NCBI GenBank assembly: GCA_028571685.1
Contig: CM053140.1
Span: forward strand, 220,367,323 to 220,431,322
Direction of reading: 5' to 3'
DNA length: 64,000 nt
DNA from: Heterohyrax brucei
Lineage: Eukaryota; Chordata; Mammalia; Hyracoidea; Procaviidae
Shown: positions 55,746 through 64,000 of the stretch, piece by piece
Layout: the number at the start of each line of letters is the position of its first letter
Position numbering within the stretch: position 1 is the first letter of the stretch
Notes under the pieces: generated by a model
The model's database searches: none
What the model was told of the DNA's origin: nothing
Seen by the model: the letters and a program-made list of their open reading frames with translations, nothing else
Program-made: the position numbers and the translations under genes

Positions 55746-57654
55746 ATGCCTTCTTGGATGATTTTTATCAATTATTTCAGTAAACATGCCTTGTTCACTT
55801 TTGCAGTTTCTCAGTTCACTAATTTTAATAATTCTGCATTTAGCTACAAGTGCTGGCTGGCTGGCTAGAGCCTGAGAGATAGACAGAAGTTCAACTTTCT
55901 TTTCTACAGAAGATAGAACTCAGGCCCCCAGAATGTACTTCCTAATTTAGATAGATTAGGTACATATCATATTTTTGTAATTAGAATTACAAATTTTGCT
56001 ATAAAATAAGAACAACTGTTCATCTCCTTGATTATAACACACATTACTACAGTAGAAATTACTCTTGTTCTTTTTTCCTTTTCCAACTGCCTTTTACACT
56101 GTGGAGAGATTAGATTTTGTGATGCATGGTAAAACAGTCCACTCCCAGAAAAATCCCTGTTTCTCGCAGTATACCAGGAGGATTAGGCTTAGATGCAGAT
56201 GGGTACCAGAAAGCTGTAGAGGGCAGTGCCCACAAGGGCCAGAGCCAGTGAGGGCTCAGAGCATTGAACTTGGAGCAGATGGCTAGAATAGTCCTCCCAA
56301 AACCCCTAGTTACTGCTGCTAGTCAGAGGGGTTTCCCATTAGCACATTTTCTTGGCTCTAGCCTTCTGGCTGCTGGGATGATCAGCTTTTTTCCTTTTCC
56401 AAACTGTCTTTATCAGTAATGAAACAATAGCTGATTTAATTAGCTGAACTGAATGCCAGCCAGGATCAGCTAATTTGGTTTTGCTAGAGCCTTACTAGTA
56501 CATACAGAACTGATAGGCATTTATGTTCCTCCAGACAAACCATAAGGGTTGAGAGGGAGGCCATGTGAGTGCTGTGGTCCTTTAAAGTGTGTTCTACACC
56601 TGTGGAATTTAACATTTGACCCAGACAAGTTATTCTTGAGTCAATATTCCTCAAGGAGCTGTCAAATTTGTCAACTGAAAGAGATAAAATAGACAACCAG
56701 GAAATTTCAAAGGCAAGGTGCCCAGGATAAGAGTACTTGGAAAAACAACATTCCCTTTTGCAGAAAGAACGTTTGGCTAAAAGATCTGGATTGATGCCAC
56801 CAACTGATCTTCCCCAAGTCACTCCACCTCTGTATCTCAGCTACTTGGTGCATAATAAAAATAATGATTGCCCTGACTCCTTTGTAAATGTGCTGAAGAA
56901 CTCCAACAACAGAATGCAGAAGAGAGTGCACATCAAAGAACCATGCCAGGTGAGAATACTTTAATAATAAGTATGCTACCATAAGCATACCTCCATTTCT
57001 CAAGGGCAGGAAATACATACTATTCCTCCTTGTATCACTAGAAGATAACAGGTTGTCCAAGTATGTTTGTTGATTGAGATACAGAGAAATGTGTACAGAT
57101 AGTTTAATGCATGGAAAGATCAACATAAAACTAACCAAATATCATAGAACATAAGCCTTGTTTCCTGTTCAGTATTTTGCACTTTCTCCACCCTGAAGTA
57201 TACATATAATTTTCCAGAATGATACAGCTATTTTTTAGTAAAACCATGAAAGCTGGAACCCATACAAAGATCTGTCAGATAAGGAAAACTCAAATATTTT
57301 CCACTGATAGAGATCAATGTAAAAGTGGTAAGACTGAACACAAAGGCAGAAAACTTATGAGACCTGGAAAGCAAGGCAGTCCCAGAGTTACAGTTCTCAC
57401 AGGTTTTACTGAACGAAATTTGTCCAAACAGTTCCTCAAGGCCACTTGCACCTGTGCCCACAATTTTGCATCCCAACCCTTCCAGTGCTGTTGCCCAGTT
57501 AGGTAAGAGTAGTCATTTGAGTCTGCTTTAGAGTCCTTTTCCCTCTTCAGTACTGCATTTCAATGGCGTACAGCTGTTACATCTATTCGTATGGCATAAA
57601 TGGCACATGCTTGAAATGAGTGGATTTTAAAAGTTTACAGTAGGAAAGATTATT
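55746..57654. other. Unassigned interval
   Basis: About 1.9 kb has no recognised repeat. Opposed frames at 56707-57138 and 57219-57506 lack motifs and overlap complementary-strand frames of similar length, so they look like chance openings. Confidence 0.45.
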
Positions 57655-57725
57655 GGGAATGGGGTTGCCATGAGTCAGGGACCCTGCTCAACAGCAGCTA
57701 GCAACAGTAACAAGAACAACTAAAA
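57655..57725 (+). mobile_element. AfroSINE tail fragment
   Basis: GGGGTTGCCATGAGTCAGGGA is followed by a CAACAGCAGCTAGCAACAG segment and an AACAAGAACAACTAA end, the RTE-style tail without the SINE head. Confidence 0.6.
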
Positions 57726-57779
57726 TAATATCACCCAGTCCCCACAACTTTAAAATACCTCTGATATCAGTATCTGGTC

Positions 57780-58150
57780 AAACGTGTTTTAATCATCACT
57801 GTTCCTGTGTCAAACATCTATTCTCACTCTTCACACTGTCCCCGAGAAGTATCCTTCTCTCCCATGGCTTCAACCACATCATATTTCCCCACAACTCACA
57901 GGTCTTTACCTGCACTCCTGCCCTCACAACCAAATTCAATTATCCCAAAACACAACAACCTGTTGGAAATTACTACTTGGATTTCCCATTACACCTATAA
58001 TGCACATGCCAAAAATACCCTCATCACTAGTTTAAAATCCGTTTGTCTCAATTCCCTGTCTTTGTGGGCAGCACACAGTTCTCAAGGTCACAGTCTCTTT
58101 TTCTGTGCCTGCTTCCAAGTTGTGACATCGTCCGTCGATTTTGCCTTCTA
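57780..58150 (+). repeat. L2 LINE fragment, copy 1
   Basis: CCATGGCTTCAACCACATCAT, CTACTTGGATTTCCCATTAC and ACATGCCAAAAATACCCTC follow L2 ORF2 sequence around and after the RT active-site box, which is destroyed here. It is paired with the similar segment at 58390-58640. Confidence 0.5.
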
Positions 58151-58389
58151 AATATCCCTTAAGTCAAAGCTTTTATTACCTCTGAAATTACTTGATTTAT
58201 ATTTCTCACTGTTTATCCTCGATCCCAAGCATGAAGCTCTCAAAGGCAGGAACTCTGGGCATATTAAGCAAATAAAGAATTGTTTGTTTGTGTGAACTGA
58301 ACTGAAATTTCCCTCCTTCCACTCTACCAAATTCCAGGTCTTGAGTGCGTGTTAATTACTATACATGAACTAACCAAAGTTGTAGCTGA

Positions 58390-58640
58390 TCAGGGGTGTT
58401 CTCATCCTCTCCTGTGGCTTCAACGACATCCTATAGCCCCATAACTTACAAGCTTTTGTCTTCAATCCTACCCTCATCCCTGAACACAGATTCCCTGACA
58501 CACAACTGTCTTCTGGGTTTCCCATTACATCTCATACCCGACATGCCAAAAACTTTCCTCTTCCCTGGTTTTCTGTTTGTCTCGATTTCCTGCCTCTATG
58601 GACTCCCGGCTCCAGTGGCTCTAACCTAAATACTAGGTGA
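58390..58640 (+). repeat. L2 LINE fragment, copy 2
   Basis: CTGTGGCTTCAACGACATCC, CTGGGTTTCCCATTACATCTC and CCGACATGCCAAAAACTTTCC cover the same L2 segment as 57807-58140 in the same orientation. This suggests either a diverged local duplication or two L2 pieces. Confidence 0.5.
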
Positions 58641-58925
58641 GTACAGACAGCTTGGCTGGGACTATGCAGCCTCCTTGATGGGCCTGCCTTCCAGGCCTGT
58701 GCTAAAATCTTAGGCTTATGCAGAACACCTGCAAGTTTCTCAAGTGTTTCCAGAAAAGGCAGACTCTGTTCTGGCTGCCATACTTTCTTCTTTACAGATT
58801 TCATGTCTTTGACTCTTACAGTTAATCCTAGAATCAGAATCAGATGTGGACTAGTCTTCCTAAATTCAAATTGCAGATACATGCCTATAATAACTTGAAA
58901 CAACTCGTACTCTTTAATAATAATT

Positions 58926-59145
58926 TAAGGAATCCTGGCAGCACAATGGTTAAGCACTTGGATGCTAACCCAAAGGTCTAGTGGTTAAAACCCACCAGTG
59001 TATCTGCAGAAGAAAAGACCTGGTGACCTGCTCTCATGAAGATTGCAGCCTAGGAAACCTTGTGGGGAAGTTCTACTTTGTCCAATTGGGTTACTCTGAG
59101 TTGGAATTGACTTGATGACCTCCAACAATAAGAACAATAATTTGG
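58926..59145 (+). mobile_element. AfroSINE, full length
   Basis: GGAATCCTGGCAGCACAATGG and TAAGCACTTGGATGCTAACC form the head. CTGGTGACCTGCTCTCATGAAG, GTTACTCTGAGTTGGAATTG and a CAACAATAAGAACAAT tail complete it. Confidence 0.85.
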
Positions 59146-59314
59146 TGTCCTAATAACAATTTTGTTGTTTCACTATCCATTCTACAATTTTTACTTAGTT
59201 GCTTATGTGTTCTTCCTATCTAGGTCATTTTTTCCTAAAGCAGTGCCCCTAGGAGCTCAGTGCTAGTGAGTGAAATCACTGCATAGGCAGACAAATAATA
59301 ATGGAAAAGAACAC

Positions 59315-59470
59315 AAGGTCTTGAGTTCAAATCCTGATTCTGCCACCTACTATCTGTAGGAATACGGAATTGTTGTATCTCTCTACTTCAGTCTCCCCAC
59401 CTGTAACATGTGGATTATAGTGAATCCACATATTTCAAAGACTTTTTTTTGAAGATTGAAAAAGTTAACT
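59315..59470 (+). repeat. MIR SINE
   Basis: GGTCTTGAGTTCAAATCCTGATTCTGCCACCTACTATCTGTAGGAA is a clear MIR head, followed by CTTCAGTCTCCCCACCTGTAACATG. Confidence 0.8.
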
Positions 59471-59487
59471 CATATGTCCTATTTAGA

Positions 59488-59650
59488 ATAGCAGAGCCCT
59501 GGTGGCATAGTGTTTAAGAGTTTGGCTGCTAACCGGAAGGTCAATAGTTCAAATCCAGCAGGCGCTACTTGGCAACCCCATGGGTCAGTTCTATCCTGTG
59601 CTATAGGGTCACTACGAGTTGGGATTGACGGGAGAGCAACAATTAGCAAG
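59488..59650 (+). mobile_element. AfroSINE, full length
   Basis: AGAGCCCTGGTGGCATAGTG, CTGCTAACCGGAAGGTCAAT, CAAATCCAGCAGGCGCTACTTGG and TATAGGGTCACTACGAGTTGGGATTG give one of the best-preserved short-spacer copies. Confidence 0.88.
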
Positions 59651-59659
59651 ATCGGTGCC

Positions 59660-59885
59660 AGCTATTACTGCATTACCTCATAGTTAAGAACCAGACTTTG
59701 TTGACCAACTTGGTTCTCACCTATTCTGCCTTGAACTAGTCATGTGACTTTGGCAAGTTACTTAACAAAACACTAGCTTGCTCAAAAACTAGAAAAGAAT
59801 CTGCTTCACAGTGCTGTTGTAAGGACTTAATGAGGTAATGTACATAAATCCCTCAGCACATTATTTGGTGCATGTTAATCACTCT
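59660..59885 (+). repeat. MIR SINE
   Basis: TAGTCATGTGACTTTGGCAAGTTACTTAAC, GTGCTGTTGTAAGGACTTAATGAGGTAATG and CAGCACATTATTTGGTGCATG follow MIR from middle to end. Confidence 0.8.
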
Positions 59886-59892
59886 ATTCATT

Positions 59893-60098
59893 TCTTGGGT
59901 AGCGGAAGCAGTTAACACAATCAACTGATAAGGAAAAGTTTAGAGGTTCAGAACACCCACAGGTGCCTTGAAGAAAGGCCTAGCAATCTGCTTCAGAAAA
60001 CTTAGCCATTGAAAACCCAGTGGGAAAACCCCCTTCTACTTGGACACACGTGACATAGCCACAAAAAGGAATCAACACAATGGCAACTTATTTTTTCT
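59893..60098 (+). mobile_element. AfroSINE, full length
   Basis: GGGTAGCGGAAGCAGTTAAC, GCAATCTGCTTCAGAAAACTTAGCC, TTGAAAACCCAGTGGGAAAAC and GGAATCAACACAATGGCAAC follow the spacer type with the GATCTGCTTC segment. Confidence 0.75.
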
Positions 60099-60454
60099 TA
60101 GTTTAATCGATTTATCAACATCTGCTAGATGTCATTAAGGTATACGAAGAGTTTGAATGAGGCTCTACCAGGCTTTGGTGTCCGTAGTCAGGCAAGAACA
60201 AGGAGCCATTGTTCTGGATGTAGGCCCAAAGGAGGAAAGTAACTCTTTCATCATATAAATATGTGTCCTAAAAGGTCACAGCATTTGGGGGATGTGATGA
60301 ATCACTGAGTCAGGCTTTCTCTGGTTCCCTGGGGAACTTTCCCCATCTTCCAGGTCCCACTCTCGTTCAGAATGCAAAGATGAAAACACCAGCTACACAC
60401 TGGGCTCAGTTGTTAATGCTTTTCTACAGAAAAGGTAACACATTTGGCCTTACT
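60099..60454. other. Unassigned interval
   Basis: No recognised repeat or coding frame. Confidence 0.5.
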
Positions 60455-60565
60455 CCACTCCTCTAGTACCTTAACATGTTGGCCTGGAGGATGAATGACA
60501 TAATAAACACAGCACTCTGAGCAGCGTCTGGGTCACAGAAGACACTCAATAAAGGTCAAGTCCCT
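60455..60565 (+). repeat. MIR SINE 3' fragment
   Basis: GGATGAATGACATAATAAACACAGCACTCTGAGCAGCGTC and CACAGAAGACACTCAATAAAGG match the MIR 3' third. Confidence 0.6.
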
Positions 60566-61184
60566 GCCCCCTCCCTTCATAGATTAGCCTCACTTCTCAG
60601 AAATGCAAATCCCGGTGCTGTCACCTAAGTCTGCTTCCAACATGCCCCATAGGAGCCTTTACAGTACCTCCTGAAAGCAGCCAGAATCTCAGTCCTCCGC
60701 TAATCGTCCCACAGAGACCAGGGGAGAAGGCAGCAATGTGGGCAGTCCGAGCCTCACTGCAGAGACTGTGCTGTTATTGAGCTTTGTCAACCCAACAACC
60801 CTCATTCGTCTTCACAGACATTGTTGCGCTGTCCATTTTCAGTGACATGGAAACTGACCCTGTTATCAAGATCAGCATCCTGCTATGTTATTATGATTAT
60901 TTAGCATTTACATAACACTATATTTGTAAAGTGGTTAATAATAATTTATTACTTCATTTAACTGCTCACTAATGGAAAATTCAAGGGGTTGTCCCGAGTT
61001 CAGTGACCTCCACTCTGGGGACACCTTAGGCCATTTCCAATAACTTGTCCAAATGTTTGCTGTAAAGTATTTTTAATGAAAAACCATTTGGTGCGTGTAT
61101 GTATATATTTTTCTTTTTGTCATTTGTAATGTACCTATTGAGACAATACTCTTATTATGTAATGAATAAAAATAAATGTTACTA
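60566..61184. other. Unassigned interval
   Basis: Nothing recognised. Confidence 0.5.
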
Positions 61185-61193
61185 TTATTATAA

Positions 61194-61359
61194 GGAAACC
61201 CTGGTGGCTACTGGGTTAAGTGCTACCTTTGCTACCTGAAAAGTCAGCAGTTCAAATCCTCCAGGTGCTCACTGGAAACTCTACGGGGCAGTTCTACTCT
61301 GACCTCTGGGGTCACTATGATTTGGACCCAACTCCATGGCAGTGGTGGGTTGGGTTTTG
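61194..61359 (+). mobile_element. AfroSINE, 166 bp, with 9-bp TSD
   Basis: It starts GGAAACCCTGGTGGC and ends GGGTTGGGTTTTG, flanked by TTATTATAA at 61185-61193 and 61360-61368. The box-B-like GTTCAAATCC, the GGGGCAGTTCTACTCTG spacer and the tail (GGGTCACTATGATTTGGACC) are intact. It is the best in-window standard for full element ends. Confidence 0.9.
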
Positions 61360-61368
61360 TTATTATAA

Positions 61369-61829
61369 AGTCACTAAAGTAATGTCTTTTAAGAACTTAT
61401 TTACAGCCACTAGATAAAATCTAGTTCTGTGGCAGACATGGAAATGCCCCGTTCACATTCCCGTTTTAAAAGAACTTGCTGCCTAGCTCTAAGGAGTGTA
61501 TTTGGCTGACAGCTTCTGGCTGTTATCTCCGTCAGAGCCTACCTCAGTTTTTAACCCAGGGTAGGGTAGCCCCCAGTGACAGAACATGGCAGTTTTACAA
61601 GGTACTGGCAATTTCTGCCCAACATGAGATGCACCTAAAGGGTGGTCTTTGTTCTGGAACTTTCCATCGGGTTGGCAGAGACTTTTTCAGTCTGTATCAC
61701 TGTTTGATGAGTTCTTCACCCAGTCATGCTTCCTCCCCCTGTTTCCTCTACAGATAGAACCCGGCAAGGGACTTTTTGCAGTCCTAACTCCACTTCATAG
61801 TCTGCCTCCCAGAGAACTCTGCCAGCATA
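61369..61829. other. Unassigned interval
   Basis: Two overlapping plus-strand frames (61476-61757, 61649-61843) have no recognisable motif; treated as chance. Confidence 0.5.
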
Positions 61830-61960
61830 AACTTGGACACTAAGCCATGTCATTTTAGGCAAACATCTCTGGACTTCAGATATTTTATCAGTATACTGGG
61901 GGAAAGTGGTTTTGATACATTCAAAGGGCTTTCTGTCTCTTTCATTCTGTGATACTTGTG
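61830..61960 (+). repeat. MIR SINE, diverged
   Basis: ACTAAGCCATGTCATTTTAGGCAAACATC and GGACTTCAGATATTTTATCAGTATACTGGGG keep MIR order at high divergence. Confidence 0.5.
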
Positions 61961-63182
61961 AGTCTATATGGAATTGGTTACAGTATAAAACCTGCATCTT
62001 GATCTTCTATTCAAAATGGTTTTGTGGTAGACAAAATTTTGGGGGGAACATTCACTACTCTAGAATCCCCATTTTCTAACTTCAGTAATTTGCATCAGTT
62101 CCACTTCTGCTAAAAAGCGCACTAGGAAGGTTAGGAGTATACATTTTTGAGTGTGAGAACTGAAGAGTAGGAATTTATTTGTATGTGTAAAATAATATAT
62201 CAGTATCTAGCATTATATAACAATGCATGCAATTAAAATAATACTATCACAAAAGTGGTGCAATGGTATTCTATATGAGATACGCATCAACACAGAGAAT
62301 CCCAGCACAGCAAAAAGTGAGTATAAAAGTCTCACCCACAGATGAGAGAGGATAGGGCTACACTCTAATGGAAGGAGCAAAGCACAAACTGAGTAACCCC
62401 AAAGGGAACTACTTCTTGGATGATGTACACCCCAGAATGCTGGGGAATGCAGTCCTCCTTGTCAGCTGCTCAGACTTGTTACCTGTGCAGCTTTTCTATT
62501 TTAAGCCAACAATCCAAACAAAATATTGTGCACCTTCTCCCTTCATCTTCCTGTTTTCCATTTTCTTCCCTTTTCACTGTTATTCTTTGAATAATTTTTT
62601 AGAGAATTCTTCTCTCTCTCTGTCTGCCCTTTTTTCCCATAGATTTCTAAAAGGTGCCTGCCACAGGAGACATTATTAAGAAGCCTATTCAGGGCTTTCG
62701 AAATTAAAGCCCAACAAGTAGTTATTTACTTTTGTAAGTGAAAACAACTGCCATTGTAAAGTCTAAGTAAAAGACTGTGATTTCACATTGGTTCCAAGGT
62801 TTATATATGTGAATAAGAGTTCATAGTTTAAGAGATGGTGCTACTTAAAATCTTAGAACATGTTTAGGAAGGGTAATTGGGATGTTTAGGAAAAGGTTAT
62901 GAAGAACATTTCCAGCTTTCCCTTGCTGATGCTTGTAAGGCCTGGTGAAAGATAGAATCCTCAGCTACCAACTAAGAGAACTTAGCTGTGTTCCTGAGGA
63001 AGAGTCTAAACTTAATTCTTTAAAATGGCTTCAGAGTATATAAAAAAGTGAGTGGAATATAGAGGCCAGCACAAATTTGCCAAAAATCAGTCCTACTTCC
63101 TTCATGTCATGTATTGTTTTGGTAGGGGAGACTCGTGGAATAGCATAGAATTACTACGCATTAAGCAAAACCTCTCTTGTTT
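61961..63182. other. Unassigned interval
   Basis: About 1.2 kb has no recognised repeat. A 103-codon plus-strand frame at 62368-62679 is F/S/L-rich and lies over a pyrimidine-rich tract, so it is probably fortuitous. Confidence 0.45.
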
Positions 63183-63518
63183 TTGTTCTTGTTAGGGGCC
63201 ATCAAGTTGGTTCAGACTAATAGCAACTGTATGTACAATAGAGAGAAATACTGCCTCGTCTTGCCCCATATGAACAATCCTTGCTGTGTTTGAGGTCTTT
63301 GTCTCAGCCGCAGTGTGCATCCATCTCATTAACTGTCTTCCTTTTCTTCATTGACTCTCTGCTCTACCAAGGTTGTCATCTTTCTCCAGAGACTGCTGCT
63401 ACCCGATAGCAGGTGCGAAGTACATGAAACGAGTCTCACTATCCTTGCTTCTAAGGAGAATTCTGGCTCTACGTCTTCCAAGATAGATTTGCTCATTCTT
63501 CTAGCAGTCCATGGTATA
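63183..63518 (-). mobile_element. RTE 3' fragment, antisense, cut by a mariner
   Basis: It has the same order as 1223-1590: TTGTTCTTGTTAGGGGCCATC, GTACAATAGAGAGAAATACTGCC, CTTGCTTCTAAGGAGAATTCTGG and CTTCTAGCAGTCCATGGTATA. It stops at a TA dinucleotide (63517-63518) where the foldback mariner begins. Its continuation would lie beyond the window. Confidence 0.8.
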
Positions 63519-64000
63519 TGAGGACTGCCAATAAAGTTCACAAACTCGTTCTAGAAAACTTGCTACATTCCTGCTTGCTGAATATCACCATGACAACCTT
63601 CAAAGTCCTCCCCTTGGGAAGCTATGCATCGACAACAGTGCCTAGCCCACCCTTCAAAGCAATTCTGGAACTCTTTTTCTGGAATGGCCATCAGAGCTGT
63701 CATCGTATTAGTCTTGATGTCCTGAATGTCATCAAAATGCCTTCCTTTCGGTATTTCCTTGGCCTAAAAACAAAGAAAAAAGTCACTGGGGGCCAGATCA
63801 GGTGAGTAAGGAGAGTTTTCAGATATAGTCATTTGTTTACTGGCTAAAAAGTCCTTCACAGACTGCTGTACAATTAAGCTTGTGAACTTGCTGCCTTGTC
63901 ACCACGCACAATGGCTGTTCTAGAAAGAGTTTCAAAATTACTCTGAAGTGTCGACTAGGCACTGGCATCAGTGTATAGCTTCCCAACAGGAACACTTAGA
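63519..64000 (-). mobile_element. Foldback mariner derivative, second copy, cut by the window end
   Basis: It starts TGAGGACTGCCAATAAAG directly after TA. The complement of about 63580-63880 encodes the same C-terminal transposase piece as 34392-34710, with the PPYSPDLAPSDF-type motif near 63790-63830. The distal arm (about 63890-64000) repeats the proximal arm in inverted form, as in the first copy. About 80 bp probably lie outside the window. Confidence 0.75.

Noticed and set aside
56707-57138. 143-codon minus-strand frame
   Set aside because: The composition is hydrophobic/aromatic as expected from A/T-rich noise, it overlaps plus-strand frames, and no family is recognised.
61194-61270. 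tRNA-like box A/box B sequence
   Set aside because: It belongs to an AfroSINE with a TSD; there is no cloverleaf with a proper anticodon arm, so no tRNA gene is called.

Overview
This is mammalian nuclear DNA with no recognisable host exon, RNA gene or CpG-island promoter. It is A/T-rich, packed with decayed retroelements and carries ancient mammalian repeats (MIR, L2). Three features point to an afrotherian, most likely elephant or another paenungulate: about twenty AfroSINE-type tRNA-derived SINEs, RTE (BovB-like) LINEs with the same 3' tail as the SINEs, and L1 lineages whose 3'UTRs match none of the common boreoeutherian types. The species call is inference from repeat families.

Layout. 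1-420: the 3' end of a plus-strand L1. 1107-4565: an AfroSINE split by a full-length antisense RTE. 5133-18822: a full-length minus-strand L1 bounded by a 14-bp target-site duplication (TSD) and expanded to 13.7 kb by four nested insertions: an L1 3'UTR fragment, a 5.1-kb L1 with a twin-priming inversion and a 12-bp TSD, a short L1, and a MaLR-type LTR with a 5-bp TSD inside the ORF2 start region. 18.8-31.3 kb: low-complexity and unassigned DNA with MIR, L2, SINEs, a SINE split by a second MaLR-type LTR, and an RTE 3' half. 31.8-39.4 kb: an RTE fragment and older plus-strand L1s, with a foldback mariner derivative at 34202-34763. 39.4-43.2 kb: an MLT1-like fragment, a TG/GA microsatellite, a tiny inverted SINE, SINEs and another L1 3'UTR. 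44.0-46.2 kb: an antisense ERV-L pol relic holding three SINEs, with a fourth just beyond its low-coordinate end. 49.65-55.75 kb: a nearly complete minus-strand L1 ORF2 unit whose 3'UTR holds a 1,071-bp solo LTR with a 6-bp TSD. 55.7-64 kb: L2, MIR and SINEs, ending with a second foldback mariner inside an RTE.

Nothing here is a working gene set; the interacting parts are mobile elements. RTE reverse transcriptase plausibly mobilised the AfroSINEs through their common tail. The most unusual signal is three very short SINE-tail insertions, two of 25-26 bp and one 84-bp inverted one, each with a direct repeat. All have their truncation or switch point at a short hairpin in the SINE tail. The nested insertions also give a readable relative chronology of L1, RTE, SINE, LTR and mariner activity.
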